Counted from the stretch's first letter, positions 48,178 to 60,561 are shown. The stretch is 64,000 nucleotides of DNA from Ornithinimicrobium sp. CNJ-824 (GCF_001942405.1 NZ_MKKA01000022.1:124001-188000), one strand, 5' to 3'. A program made the numbers and translations. The notes: a model not told the origin generated them from the sequence alone.

Positions 48178-48250
48178 CCACCGAGCGTAGTGCGGGCCCG
48201 GGGCCGCACGGCATACCCTGCCCTGAGCCGCCCCGACGAAGAGGTGAGGT

Positions 48251-49567
48251 ATGACGCTGCCGACGATCGACCCCCGACCGGACCTGCACGACGAGGCCGA
48301 GACCTGGTCGGTGGACCAGCTGCGTGCCGTGCAGCTGGAACGGCTGCAGGGCTGCGTGCGGCGGGCGTACGAGGGGGTGCCGCACTACCGGCGGCAGCTG
48401 GAGGAGCGCGGCGTCCACCCCGACGACGTCCGCAGCCTCGAGGACGTCCGGCTGCTGCCCTTCACGACCAAGGCGGACCTGCGGGACAACTACCCGTTCG
48501 GGATGCTGGCGGTCCCCCGCGAGCAGTGCGTGCGGCTGCACGCCAGCTCGGGGACCACCGGGCGGCCGACGGTCGTCGGCTACACGCGGCAGGACATCGA
48601 CACCTGGGCCGGGCTCGTGGCGAGGTCGCTGCGGGCCGCCGGTGTCCGCCCGGGCGACATGGTGCACGTGGCCTACGGCTACGGGCTGTTCACCGGCGGG
48701 CTCGGTGCGCACTACGGCGCCGAGCGGCTGGGCTGCACCGTGGTCCCGATGAGCGGCGGGCAGACCGAGAAGCAGATCCAGCTGATCCGCGACTTCCGGC
48801 CCGACGTCATCACGGTCACGCCGTCGTACTTCCTGGCCACCATCGACCACGTCAAGGAGCTGGGGCTCGACCCCGCCGAGACGTCGCTGCGCATCGGCGT
48901 CTTCGGCGCCGAGCCCTGGACCGAGGCCATGCGCCAGGAGATCGAGCAGACCTGCGGCATGCACGCGACCGACATCTTCGGACTCTCGGAGATGATGGGC
49001 CCCGGCGTGGCGCAGGAGTGCGTCGAGACCAAGGACGGCCTCACGCTGTGGGAGGACCACTTCTACCCCGAGATCGTCGACCCGCTGACCGACGAGCCGG
49101 TGCCCGACGGGGAGGAGGGCGAGCTGGTGCTCACCGCGCTGACCCGGGAGGCGATGCCGGTGCTGCGCTACCGCACCCGTGACCTGACCCGGCTGCTGCC
49201 CGGCACGGCCCGGCCGTCCCTGCGGCGGATGGCCAAGATCACCGGACGCAGCGACGACCTGATGATCGTGCGCGGCGTCAACGTCTTCCCCACCCAGATC
49301 GAGGAGCTGGTGCTGGCCACCGAGGGGCTGACGCCCCACTTCCAGTGCGTGCTCTCCCGACCGGGCCGGATGGACCAGCTGACGGTCAACGTCGAGGGCG
49401 CCCCGGGGCTGGACGAGGCGCGTCGGGCCTCGATCGCGCGCGAGCTGGGTCACCAGATCAAGTCGCGGATCGGCACCAGCGCCCAGGTGGTCGTGCTGGC
49501 CGAGGGCGGCATCGAGCGGTCGGTCGGCAAGGCGCGCCGGATCGTGGACCTGCGGGAGAAGGGCTGA
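48251..49567 (+). CDS. paaK: Phenylacetate-CoA ligase
   Basis: 438 aa. ANL-superfamily AMP-forming ligase: P-loop HASSGTTGRPTVVGYT, FGAEPWTEAMRQEIE, DIFGLSEMMGPGVAQEC, YRTRDLTRLLPG, GRSDDLMIVRGVNVFPTQIE. Activates phenylacetate to phenylacetyl-CoA, the first step of the pathway. Divergent from the paaI-paaH block. GAGGTGAG lies five nt before the ATG, and a TACCCT -10 at 48214-48219 lies 31 nt upstream, so this gene has a leader. Confidence 0.95.
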   Translation: MTLPTIDPRPDLHDEAETWSVDQLRAVQLERLQGCVRRAYEGVPHYRRQLEERGVHPDDVRSLEDVRLLPFTTKADLRDNYPFGMLAVPREQCVRLHASSGTTGRPTVVGYTRQDIDTWAGLVARSLRAAGVRPGDMVHVAYGYGLFTGGLGAHYGAERLGCTVVPMSGGQTEKQIQLIRDFRPDVITVTPSYFLATIDHVKELGLDPAETSLRIGVFGAEPWTEAMRQEIEQTCGMHATDIFGLSEMMGPGVAQECVETKDGLTLWEDHFYPEIVDPLTDEPVPDGEEGELVLTALTREAMPVLRYRTRDLTRLLPGTARPSLRRMAKITGRSDDLMIVRGVNVFPTQIEELVLATEGLTPHFQCVLSRPGRMDQLTVNVEGAPGLDEARRASIARELGHQIKSRIGTSAQVVVLAEGGIERSVGKARRIVDLREKG

Positions 49568-49596
49568 CCCGCTGCCGCTGCGTCGGTCGCTCCGTC

Positions 49597-49602
49597 TAGG
49601 GT
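49597..49602 (+). promoter_or_regulatory. -10 hexamer TAGGGT of a leaderless promoter (FtsX operon)
   Basis: TAGGGT, seven bases, ATG at 49610. This would drive the whole permease-ATPase-DivIVA operon. Confidence 0.55.
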
Positions 49603-49609
49603 TCGGCCC

Positions 49610-52600
49610 ATGACGACGTGGTGGGGGTGGGCGATCCGTCGCACCCGCGCGTCCACCGGGCTGCTGCTCACCCTGCTCGTGCTCGTCACCGCCACCACCG
49701 CGATCCTCGCCGGCACGGTCGGCTACTCCGGGGCCGCCGCGACGACCGCCGCCCGGGCCTCGCTGACCGGGGCCGTGCCGCAGGAGGCGGGGATCCGGGT
49801 GCAGACCCGGCAGGCGCAGGACCCGCAGGCCCAGGACGCCGCGGCCCGCCGTCTCGTCGACGAGGCGTTCGCCCCGGCACCGGTCAGCGTCCAGCGCACG
49901 GTGGTCAGCGAGCCCCGGCCGGTCCGGCTCGGGGAGGACGGCCTGGAGGGCAGGCTCGTCGTCCTCGCCAGCGCCTCGCTCACCCCCGAGGACCCCGAGG
50001 TGGAGGATCGGGTCGAGGTGGTCGAGGGCACCTGGCCCTCCCCCGGTGCCGAGCCGGTCCAGGGCATGCTGCACGCCGCGGCGGCCGAGACCTGGGGCGT
50101 GCGGGTCGGGGACACCCTCGTCGTCGGCGGCGCCGACGTCGAGGTGACCGGCCTCTGGCACCCGGTCGCCGCCGACGACGCCTTCTGGTTCGGCGACCCG
50201 CTCGTGGCCGCCGGTCGGGACGGCACCGACCGCGGCCCGCTGATCGTGCCGCCGGACGGCGTGGTCCGCGTCGTGGACGCCCCCTTCGTCCGGTGGACCG
50301 TCCAGCCTGACGCCACCAGGATCCAGCCGGACGACCTGGCCCACCTCGCCTCCGCGGCGGGCAGCCTGCGGTCGTCGATGAAGACGCCGGAGGTGGACGT
50401 CCGCGGCGTGACCGTCGACGGCGACCTGGCCCCCACCGCCGGGACGGCCGCGACCAACCTGGCCACGGCCCGCGCCCTGGGGGTGGTCCCGCTCTCGGTG
50501 CTCGTCCTCGTGACGATGCTGTCCGTGGTCCAGCTGGCCCGCCTCCTGGCGACCACCCGGGAGACGCAGCACCAGCTGCTGCTGGCCCGGGGCGCCACCG
50601 GCGCCAGGTGCTGGGCAGCACCGTGGCGGAGTCCGCCGTCGTCGCGCTGGCCGGCACCGCCCTCGGCGGCGGGACGGCCTGGGCCGTCCTGCAGGCCGTC
50701 CCCGCCGGGGACGGCCAGTGGCCCACGGTGGTGCGGGTCGCGCTGCTCACCGGCGCCGCGGTCCTCACGGTCCTCGTCGCCGTCGCAGGGCTCCAGGTGC
50801 GCCGGCTCACCGCGGGGGGCCGGGCCGACGTGTCCGGGCGCACCCGCGCCGCGACGGCGCTGGCCACCGTGGTGCTGGTCCTCGGCGCGGCGGGCGTGGC
50901 CTGGTGGCAGCTGCGACGGCACGGCTCGCCGCTGGTGACCCGGGAGGACGGCACGCTCGGCACCGACCTCGTGGCCGGCGCGGCGCCCGCTCTCCTGCTG
51001 GCCGCCGCGGCCGTCGTGGCGATGGCCCTGCTGGGCCCGGCCGGGCGCCTGGTCGAGGCGCTCACCCGGCCGGGCCGGGGCGCCACCGGCCACCTGGCCG
51101 CGGCCCAGGTCTCCCGCCGGCTGCCGGTCTACGCCGTGCCCGCGGTCCTGACCGTCCTCGCGGTCGGGGCGACCACCCTGTCCGGCCTCTACGCCGGCAC
51201 CTCGGCCCAGCTGCGGGACGACCTGCGCTCGGTGGCCCAGGGCGCCCCCGTCCGGGTCGTGCCGGAGGAGCCCCCGGCCACCGTGGAGCCGGGCGTGGTG
51301 GCCCCTCCCCCGCCGTCCCTGCGCGGCGCACCCGGCGTCGTGCGGTCCACGCCCGTGTGGCTCGACGAGGGTGCCCGGCTGGGCGACGCGCAGGTGGCGC
51401 TCACCGTCTCCCCCGTCGTCGACCTCGCGGCCGTGGCGACCGGACCCGGGCTGGCCGGCACGTCGACGCGCGCCGACGGACAGGCCGGGGACGACGCGAC
51501 GGGCGCCACCACCCACCCGCTCGTGCCCGTCGAGGCCCTCACGACGGACGGGCCGACCGCGGACGGGGTTCCCCTCCCCGGCGGCGCGACCACCCTCGAG
51601 GCGGCCCTGACCGTCGAGCTCACCGTCGAGGACGAGTTCCTGCGCACCCTCCAGGAGGGGTACGAGCAGGACGTGCAGAACTACGTCGACGGGGCCCACG
51701 GCGGCGAACCGCTCCCCGAGGACGAGGCCCGCTCCATGGCCCGGCAGGTGGTCGACGAGCAGCTCCGGGCCGCCGCCGACGACCGGACGGTGCCCTGGAC
51801 GGTGTCGCTGACCCTCCTCGACCCCACCACCGGGACGCTGGACGTCGTGGACGGACCCACGGTTCCCGTCGACAGGCCGGTGGTCACGCCGCAGGAGGGC
51901 CGCGCCTACACCGAGGCCGAGGTCGAGCCCGGTGGTGGCACCGGCACGGTGACCTTCACCCTCCCGGAGGGCAGCACCCAGGTGCTCCTGGACGTCCGGA
52001 TCGAGGCGCCCCTCACGCCGCGGGACCGGTGGGAGCCGGTGCCGGCGGAGGTCGCCGCCCGCCTGTCCCTGTCCACCGGTGACGGCGACACCGTGCTCGG
52101 CCCGGCCACCGAGGGCTGGGGTGCCGAGCAGCTGGCCCCGCCGGACGTGACGCAGGCCGCGCAGGAGGACGCCGACCGGCTCGCCGCCGAGGCGGAGTCC
52201 GAGGGCCGCGACCTCGTGGAGACGCGGGTGGACCCGGCCACCGGCGCCGTCTGGGTCCTCGACGACGCGGTCTTCGTGCCCGCGTCCCTCGACACGTCGG
52301 GGGAGACCTGGACGCTGCACGGGGTGGCCCGCAGCAACTGGCCCGAGCAGACGGTCGTCGTGGGCCCCGGCCGCAGCTACCGCCCTCCCCCGGCCGAGGG
52401 TCCGTTCGCCCCGCCGGACCCGGCCGCCAGCCCCGACGTCACCGTCGAACCGGTCCCGGTCGCCCTCACCCCCGAGGCCGCCCGCGCCGCCAACCTCGAG
52501 GTCGGCGACGAGGCCCTGGTGGAGGCCTTCGGGACCGACGTACCGGTCACGGTCACCACCCTGGTGCCGGCGGTCCCCGGCACCCTCGCACCCCGGGCCG

Positions 52601-53223
52601 CCCTGCTCGACCGGGACGGCCTGCTCCGCGCACTGGCCGCCGACGACCGCGGGCTGCCGTTCCCCACGCAGCTGTGGGCCGCGACCGTCCCCGGTCAGGA
52701 GGCGACCGTCGTCGAGACGCTCGCCGGCCGGGACGACGTGGTCTCCGTCACCGGGCCCGCCTCCGGGGCAGCCCTGGTCACCGACGCGACCGGCGCCGCC
52801 CGCCGGGTCTTCTGGGTGGCCTCGGCCGGGGCGGTCCTGCTGGCGGCCACCGGCATCGGCGCAGTCGCGGCGACCCTGCTCGCGTCTCGCCGTCCCGAGG
52901 TGGCGGTGCTGCGGGCGCTCGGCATGCCGCCCGTCGCCCAGGCCCGCTCCCGGGCGCTCGAGCTCGGCGGCATCGTGGCCGCCGCGGTCGCCCTCGGCCT
53001 GGCCGCGGGCCTGCTCGTCGCCCGGGCCGTGGTGCCCGAGCTGGCCCGGTCCACGACCGCCGTCGACCAGGTGACGCTGGCGGCCCCCCTGCACCTGGAG
53101 GCCCTCCCGTGGGTCGTCATCCTGCTCACCGGCGCGATCGCCGTCGCCGCCGTGGTGCTCGCCCAGGCGACCCGGGTGCGCCGGCAGGCCCTGGAAACAG
53201 ACTACCGGGAGGAAATCCGGTGA
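49610..53223 (+). CDS. Giant FtsX-like ABC permease 1, frameshifted
   Basis: About 1204 aa. First helix STGLLLTLLVLVTATTAILAG, then an extracellular domain of about 250 residues, helices around 285-520 (TNLATARALGVVPLSVLVLVT), a second large extracellular section (about 530-1040) and C-terminal helices (VFWVASAGAVLLAATGIGAV, LGLAAGLLVARAV) with FtsX motif RRPEVAVLRALGMPP. One G is missing near 50607 (ATGARVLGSTVAES when restored). Two FtsX modules in one chain suggest a MacB/LolC-like transporter for lipids, peptides or lipoproteins. Confidence 0.88.
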
Positions 53224-53264
53224 GCGGACGTCACCGCGGGGCGCGACGGCATACCGGAGCAGGT

Positions 53265-55998
53265 ATGGCGTGGCGGCAGTTCGCCGCGGACCCGTGGGTC
53301 TCCGTGGGGCTGGCCCTGCTGGTGGCGGTGGTCTCGGTGCTGCTCACCGCGGTGCCGCGCGCCCTGCAGGACGTCAACGACCGTCAGCTCGCCCAGGACG
53401 TCGGCGGTCTGTCCGCCCTGCAGCGGGACGTCACCGGCCGGTGGAGCACCACGGTCGAGGTGCCGGCACCGCCGGGGGTCGACCCGTGGGTCCCCTTCGA
53501 GGAGGGGGCGGCGCAGGTCCGGGCCGCCCAGCCCGAGCCGCTGCGGTCGCTGCTGCAGGAGGCGCAGATGTACGCCCGCGCCACCACCGCGGTGGAGCAC
53601 GTCCCGGACGAGGACAGCGGCTACTACGGCGCGGAGGTCGCGGTCCACGCGGACCCGCACCTGGCCGAGCACGTGGAGATCGTCGACGGCACGCTGCCCG
53701 GCCCGTGGGGCGGGCCTGAGGCCGACGCACCCGGGGAGGCCGGGGCGGGGGGTGGACGGGTCGTGGGTCCGGACGGGGCGCCCGGCGAGGGGGACGCCGG
53801 GGACGGCGTCCCGGTGGTCGTGCTCGAGGAGGCCGCCGAGGAGCTGCTGTGGGAGGTCGGTGACCGGGTCGGCCCGCTGGTGGTCGCCGGGACCTACCGG
53901 CCGGTGGAGCCGGACGACCCGCGGTGGCAGCACGTCGACAACGGCGTCCGGCTGGGGGTGCTCTTCGACCCCAACCGCGGGCAGGCTGCGCTGGTGACCG
54001 CGTTCGTGGACCCCGGCAGCCGCGGCTACCTGGGCCAGCCCACCGCGGTCCGGCACGAGCTGTGGTTCCCCGTCGACCCGGACGCGGCGTCCGGGACGGG
54101 CGTCGACGTGGGGCTGGTGCGACGTCAGCTGACCGGGATGCTCGCCCAGCAGCACACGCTCGTGGAGTCCGGCGACCCCGCGCTCGGACCGATCGAGGCC
54201 GACCAGACACCGGCGTTCGCCACCGAGCTGACCGACACCCTCGACCAGGTGGTCCGCCAGCAGCGGGCGACGTCCTCGCTCCTGGCGGTGGTCGCCGCCG
54301 GGCCCCTCGGGGTCGCGCTGGCCGTGGTCGGGCTCGCCGCCCGGCTGGTGGTCCAGCGACGCCGCCCGTCGGTGGCTCTCGTGCTGGCCCGGGGCGCCAG
54401 CCCCCGCCAGCTGCGCCGGCTGGCGGTGCTCGAGGGCCTGGCCGTCGGGGTGCCGGCGGCCGTGCTCGGCCACGTCCTGGCCCGGGTGCTCCTGCCCGGG
54501 GGTGCGGGCTGGCAGGAGTGGCTCGTGACTGCGGCGGTGGCGGCCGCCCCGGCGATCGCGCTGGCCGCGTCCGTCGAGGACGCCTCGCTCCTGCAGACGC
54601 GGCGCGACCTCTCGCGCCGCAGCAGCTCGCGGTGGCGGTGGGTCGTGGAGGCGGCCGTCGTCGCCCTGGCCGGGCTGGCCACCTGGCGGCTGCTGGACCG
54701 CGGCTCGCGGGGCGACGACCCGGGGACCTCCGGCGTCGACCTGCTCGCGGCCGCCACCCCGGTGCTGCTGGCGCTGGCCGCCTGCGTCGTGGCCCTGCGG
54801 CTCTACCCGGTCCCGCTGGCGGCCCTGACGCGGGTGCTGCGCGACCGCCGGAGCCTGACGCCCTTCCTCGGCGCGGCCCGGGCCCTGCGCGACCCCGCGG
54901 GAGGGCTGGTCCCCACGCTGGCCGTCGTCCTGGGGACCACCATCGCCCTGGTCAGCGCGGTGCTGCTGACGACGGTGACGCGGGGGGCAGAGGCCGCCGC
55001 CTGGCAGGCCAACGGGGCCGCCGTCCGCGTCAACGGGCCGGTGCTGACCGACGAGCTCGTCGGGCGGCTGGCCGGGCTGGACGGGGTGGCGGCGGTCGCC
55101 CGGGTCGCCGACGTCGGCACCACCCAGGAGCTCTTCGTCGACGGGGAGCGCACGCCCCTGCGGATCCTCGTCGCGGACCCCGCCCTGGAGCAGGTGCTCG
55201 GTGCCGGCTCGCCCGCCCCCGGTCCGCCGCCGCAGCTGTATGCCGACGAGGGCGCCATCCCCCTCGTCACCGGGGGCGACGCGCCCGCGCAGGTGGGCCC
55301 GGCCACCCTCGGGGGCGCGGACGGGCAGGTCCAGGTCGTCGGGCACCTGGCCGAGCTGCCCGGCGTGCAGACCCCCGGCAGCTGGGCGCTCATGGACGCC
55401 GACCGCTGGGCCGAGCTCGGGCGCCGGCTGCCCACGGCCCGGTCGGCGCTGGTCTCGACCACCGAGGGGGCGGACCCCGGCGCGGTCGCGGACGCGGTGC
55501 AGGACCTGCTCGGGACCGGCGTCGTGACGACGGTGCAGGAGGAGCTGGACTCCTTCACCTCGGCCCCCGTGACGACCGGGCTCACCCGCGCCTTCGTCGG
55601 CGCCACCGTGCTGACCGGGCTGCTCACCGTGCTCGCCGTCGTCGTGGTCCAGCTCATGGGGACCGCGGCGCGCTCCCGGCTGCTGGCCGTCCTGCGCACC
55701 CTGGGCCTGCGTCCCGGACAGACCCGGGCGCTGGCCGCGTGGGAGCTGGGCCCGGTGCTGGCCACCTCGCTCGTCGTCGGCGCCGTCCTCGGCCTGGTCG
55801 TGCCCTGGGTGCTGGTCCGCGCCGTCGACCTCACCGGGCTGACCGGTGGCCGGTCGCAGCCGCCCCTGGCCGTCGACCCGCTCGTCGTCGGCGCCGTGCT
55901 GGCCGCCGTCGCCCTGACCGTCCTGACCGCCGTCACCGTCAGCGCCTGGCTCGCCGGGCGCACCAACTCGCGCAGGCCCTGCGCGTCGGGGAGGACTC

Positions 55999-56002
<4 letters not shown>
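53265..56002 (+). CDS. FtsX-like ABC permease 2, frameshifted near the end
   Basis: About 912 aa. Helix at 10-30 (PWVSVGLALLVAVVSVLLTA), extracellular domain, central helices with RRRPSVALVLARGASPRQLR, and C-terminal helices with MGTAARSRLLAVLRTLGLRP (FtsX motif). One C is missing near 55970; restored it ends NLAQALRVGEDS at 56002, overlapping the next ATG by 4 nt. Partner of permease 1 and the two ATPases. The ATG is preceded by AGCAGGT, a moderate ribosome binding site. Confidence 0.88.
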
Positions 56003-56942
<940 letters not shown>

Positions 56943-56946
<4 letters not shown>

Positions 56947-57692
56947 GGGACGGCGGCGGCTCCGTGGTCCTCTCGGCGAGGGACCTGCACCGCACCTTCG
57001 GCTCCGGGCCGACGCAGGTGCACGCGCTGGCCGGGATCGACCTCGACGTGCCGGCCGGCCGGCTCACCGTCGTCCGCGGCCCGTCCGGCTCGGGCAAGAC
57101 GACGCTGCTCAACCTCCTCGGCGGGCTGGACCGGCCCAGCCGCGGGCAGGTGGTCCTCGACGACGGCCGGGTGCTGTCCAATCTGCCGGAGAAGGAGGTC
57201 CTGGCGGTCCGCCGCGAGCGGATCGGCTACGTCTTCCAGAGCTTCGGCCTGGTGCCGGTGCTCTCCGCCGAGGAGAACGTCGAGGTGCCCCTGCGGCTGC
57301 GCGCGGTGCCCGCCGGCGAGCGCTCCGCCCGGGTCGCCCAGGCCCTCGAGATGGTCGGGCTGGCCAGGCACGCCCGGCAGCGGCCCTACGAGCTCTCCGG
57401 CGGGCAGCAGCAGCGGGTGGGGATCGCCCGGGCCCTCGTCGGCGCCCCGGACATCCTCGTGGCCGACGAGCCGACCGGGCAGCTGGACTCCGACACGGCC
57501 GCGACGATCATGGACCTGCTCGTCGAGCTCACCCACGCCCGCGGCATCGCCAGCGTGGTCTCCACCCACGACGCCGCCCTCATGGAACGGGCCGACCAGG
57601 TCGTGGACCTGCACGACGGCCGCCGGACCGGTGCCGGGAACGACGGGAACGCCGCGCGGGCCGGGCGCGACGGTGGCACCATCGGAGGATGA
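56943..57692 (+). CDS. ABC ATPase (LolD/MacB type)
   Basis: 249 aa. Walker A VRGPSGSGKTTLLNLLGGLD, YVFQSFGLVPVLSAEENVEV, signature LSGGQQQRVGIARAL, Walker B LVADEPTGQLDSD, H-loop VVSTHD. Second ATPase of the operon, so ATPase-ATPase heterodimers or one ATPase per permease are both possible. Overlaps both neighbours (ATGA). Confidence 0.92.
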
Positions 57693-58074
57693 GCACCGAC
57701 GACCCCCGCGACCTGCAGCCGCTGCCCTCCGACGAGCGCCCGACGGCCCCGGTCCCGCCCGGGGTGCACGCGGACGCCTGCCCACGCCCTCGGACTTCCC
57801 GACCACGCGGGTGCGGCCGGGCTACGACACCGACCAGGTGGACGCCCTCGTCGAGGACGTCTTCGACGCGGTGAGGGCCGGTGCGCAAGCCCCCGTCATC
57901 GCCGAGGCCCGGTTCCGCGGGACCGGCGGGCTGCGCAGGGGCTACGACGAGCGGTCGGTCGACGAGTACCTCGACGCGCTCGCCGAGGCGGTCGGCCAGC
58001 AGGCCACCCCGGAGCCCGGGACCGAGCACCGCCACCTGGACGACGACCGACCCGGGGACGACGCACCCGCATAG
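57689..58074 (+). CDS. DivIVA-domain protein, frameshifted
   Basis: About 128 aa. After an acidic N-terminus, FPTTRVRPGYDTDQVDALVEDVFDAV and FRGTGGLRRGYDERSVDEYL are two copies of the DivIVA-domain repeat (xxGYDxxxVDxxL). DivIVA proteins localise at poles and septa. One C is missing near 57780 (ADALPTPSDFP when restored). Its TAG stop is the first half of the galE -10. Link to the FtsX-type transporter hints at a septal or polar location for it. Confidence 0.82.
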
Positions 58075-58077
58075 GGT
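58072..58077 (+). promoter_or_regulatory. -10 hexamer TAGGGT formed by the DivIVA-gene stop codon
   Basis: TAG (58072-58074, stop) plus GGT, six bases, ATG of galE at 58084. Confidence 0.55.
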
Positions 58078-58083
58078 GGTCCC

Positions 58084-59138
58084 ATGCGCGTCCTGGTCAC
58101 CGGCGGAGCCGGTTACATCGGCTCCCACACGGTCCTGCACCTGCTCTCGGCGGGCCACGACGTGGTCGTCGTGGACGACTTCTCCAACGCGCGCCCGGCC
58201 GTCGTCGACCGGCTCGCCGAGCTGGCCGGCCGCCCCGTGGAGGTGCACCGGCTCGACGTGACCGACGAGCAGGAGCTGCACCGGCTCCTCGACGGGGCCG
58301 GCTTCGAGGCGGTCGTGCACTTCGCCGCCTTCAAGGCGGTCGGCGAGTCCGTGGCCCGGCCGCTGGACTACTACCGCAACAACCTCGGCGCCACGATCGC
58401 CGTGGCCGCGGCGATGGTGCGCCACGGCATAACCCACCTGGTGTTCTCCTCCTCGGCCACCGTCTACGGCGCGGAGCGCCCGTGCCGATGACCGAGGACC
58501 TCCCGACGTCGGCGACCAACCCCTACGGGTGGACGAAGGTGATGAACGAGCAGATCCTCCGGGACGCCGTCGCCGCCCACCCCGGGCTGCGGGTGGCGCT
58601 GCTGCGCTACTTCAACCCGGTCGGGGCCCACCCCTCGGGACGGATCGGCGAGGACCCCGCGGACGTGCCGAACAACCTCATGCCCTACGTCGCGCAGGTC
58701 GCGGTGGGTCGGCGGGAGCGGCTGTCCGTCTTTGGCGACGACTACGACACGGTGGACGGGACGGGGGTGCGCGACTACATCCACGTCGAGGACCTGGCCG
58801 CCGGGCACGTCGCCGCGCTCGAACGCATCGCCGCCCACGACCGGCCGCTGTCGGTGTGGAACCTGGGCACCGGCCACGGCACCTCGGTCCTGGAGCTGGT
58901 CCGCGCGTTCGAGGAGGCCAGCGGCCGGCCGGTCCCCTACGAGGTCGTTGCCCGGCGCCCGGGGGACGTCGCCTCCTCCTACGCCGACCCCTCGCTGGCC
59001 GAGCGGGAGCTGGGGTGGCGGGCGACGCGCACGGTCGCCGACATGTGCGCCGACACCTGGCGGTGGCAGCAGGCCAACCCGGAGGGCTATCCCCAGGGGC
59101 AGGCCCGGAACTGGGCCGACAGCGACAAACCGTCGTAG
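58084..59138 (+). CDS. galE: UDP-glucose 4-epimerase, frameshifted
   Basis: About 351 aa. NAD-binding VTGGAGYIGSHTVLHLL, VHFAAFKAVGESV, catalytic Ser region VFSSSATVYG and YxxxK in NPYGWTKVMNEQIL, C-terminal RPGDVASSYADPSLAEREL. One C is missing near 58485 (RPVPMTEDLPTS when restored). Interconverts UDP-glucose and UDP-galactose for cell-wall sugar supply. Its TAG stop is the first half of the blaI -10. Confidence 0.93.
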
Positions 59139-59145
59139 AGTTGTC
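59124..59145. promoter_or_regulatory. Inverted repeat over the blaI promoter
   Basis: GACAA-N12-TTGTC covers the -10 (59136-59141) and ends three nt before the ATG. Candidate autoregulatory BlaI site. Confidence 0.4.
59136..59141 (+). promoter_or_regulatory. -10 hexamer TAGAGT formed by the galE stop codon
   Basis: TAG (59136-59138, stop of galE) plus AGT, seven bases, ATG of blaI at 59149. Confidence 0.55.
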
Positions 59146-59148
59146 CCC

Positions 59149-59526
59149 ATGCCTCGCAACGCAGCCCTCGGAGACCTGGAGCGTGTCGTCATGGACACGC
59201 TCTGGACCCACGGCCCCCAGCTCACCGTCCGTGACGTCATGGACCGCATGGAGGGCACCAAGGAGCTGGCCTACACCACGATCATGACCGTCCTGGACCG
59301 GCTGGCGAAGAAGGGCCTGGCGGAGCGCACCCGGGACGGGCGTGCCTGGCGCTACACCGCGGCCTCCACCCGCGAGGCGCTCGCCGCCACCGCCCTCCGC
59401 TCGACCCTCGAGAACGTCCAGGCCGACCGCACGCTGGCGATGATGCACTTCCTCGACGACGCCTCGCCGGCCGAGCTGGACGACCTGCGGGCCGCTCTCG
59501 CCGAGGTCGAGCGCCGCCACAGCTGA
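59149..59526 (+). CDS. blaI: BlaI/MecI-family repressor
   Basis: 125 aa. Winged helix LGDLERVVMDTLWTHGPQLT, VRDVMDRMEGTKELAYTTIM, TVLDRLAKKGLAERTRDGRA, followed by a dimerisation helix. BlaI proteins are cleaved or released by an M56 partner and repress beta-lactam or respiration genes. In mycobacteria BlaI also controls ATP synthase. The M56 gene follows four nt later and cydAB next, so respiration control fits. Confidence 0.93.
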   Translation: MPRNAALGDLERVVMDTLWTHGPQLTVRDVMDRMEGTKELAYTTIMTVLDRLAKKGLAERTRDGRAWRYTAASTREALAATALRSTLENVQADRTLAMMHFLDDASPAELDDLRAALAEVERRHS

Positions 59527-59530
59527 CGCC

Positions 59531-60490
59531 GTGACGGGGGTCGTCGTCACCGCTGCGCTGATCGTCGGCGCTCTCCTGCTCACCCTCGCGGCGCCCCACC
59601 TGCTCGCCGGGCGCACGGGGCTGCGCGTCGTTCCCGGCCCGGCCCTGCTGCTGTGGCAGTCGGTGAGCCTGGCCGGGGTGGCCAGCGCGCTGCTGGCCGC
59701 CCCCGTCGCCGCGCTCGTCCTGCCCACCGACCGGCCCTGGCTGCTGACCGCGGCCGTGGCCCTCTCCGGCCTCATGCTGGCCCGGCTGCTCTGGTCGGGC
59801 CACCGCGTCGGCACCGACCTTCGCCGTCGCCGGGCACGTCACCGCGAGCTCGTCGACCTCGTCGGCGAGCGCCTGGCCGACGAGCCGGGGACCGAGGACG
59901 GGCCCGCCGCGGCCGGCCGCCCGGTGAGCGACCACCCGGTCGCCGTCATCGCGCACGCCAGCCCCACGGCCTACTGCCTGCCCGGCCGGCACGACCGGAT
60001 CGTGCTGAGCAGCGCCGCGGTCGACCGGCTCGACGAGAACCAGCTGGGCGCGGTGCTCTCCCACGAGCACGCCCACCTGACCCAGCGGCACGACCTGCTC
60101 CTGGAGCTGTTCACCGTCCTGCACGAGGCCGTGCCCGCCCGTCTCCGGGCCGACCGGGCGCTCGGCGAGGTCCACCTGCTGGCCGAGATGCTGGCCGACC
60201 GGACCGCCGCCGCGAGCAGCGGCCCCACGACGCTGGCCCGCGCCCTCGTGGCCATGGCGGTGCCGACCGGGGACCCCGCGAGAGGCGCGAGCGAGCCCCT
60301 CGGCGCCGGGGCGGGCACCGCATACCTCGTCGACCCGGGCCCGGCTGTCGGGTCCGGTCAGGTCGCGGTCCGGGTGCGGGCGCTGGCGGCCCCTCCCCGG
60401 CCGCGCGGCCTGCGCGCCGGCCTGGTGGCCACCTCGCTCGTGGTGGTCCTGCTGCCGCCGGCGCTGGCCGCCCTGGCCGTCGTCGGCTGA
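59531..60490 (+). CDS. M56-family membrane metallopeptidase (BlaR1-like, no sensor domain)
   Basis: 319 aa from GTG. Helices TGVVVTAALIVGALLLTLAA, LLLWQSVSLAGVASALLAAP, LLTAAVALSGLMLARLLW and a C-terminal one. Zinc motif LSHEHAHLTQRHDLLLELF (HExxH). It lacks the penicillin-binding sensor of BlaR1, as is usual in actinobacteria. Presumably inactivates BlaI in response to an unknown signal. Confidence 0.88.
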   Translation: MTGVVVTAALIVGALLLTLAAPHLLAGRTGLRVVPGPALLLWQSVSLAGVASALLAAPVAALVLPTDRPWLLTAAVALSGLMLARLLWSGHRVGTDLRRRRARHRELVDLVGERLADEPGTEDGPAAAGRPVSDHPVAVIAHASPTAYCLPGRHDRIVLSSAAVDRLDENQLGAVLSHEHAHLTQRHDLLLELFTVLHEAVPARLRADRALGEVHLLAEMLADRTAAASSGPTTLARALVAMAVPTGDPARGASEPLGAGAGTAYLVDPGPAVGSGQVAVRVRALAAPPRPRGLRAGLVATSLVVVLLPPALAALAVVG

Positions 60491-60524
60491 GCCGCCCGCA
60501 GGCACGTCCGCAGGCGACCGGCGC

Positions 60525-60561
60525 ACTGTGACCGACCCCACCGTGTCTGGTGCGTCACAGT
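60525..60561. promoter_or_regulatory. Inverted repeat upstream of cydA
   Basis: ACTGTGAC-N21-GTCACAGT, perfect 8-bp arms, 130-166 nt before cydA. The TGTGAC/GTCACA half-sites resemble CRP/FNR-type arms, but the spacing is far from the usual 6 nt. Confidence 0.4.

Noticed and set aside
53249-53257. Leaderless -10 (TACCGG) before FtsX permease 2
   Set aside because: The last base of the hexamer is not T, and the gene lies in an operon with a moderate ribosome binding site.
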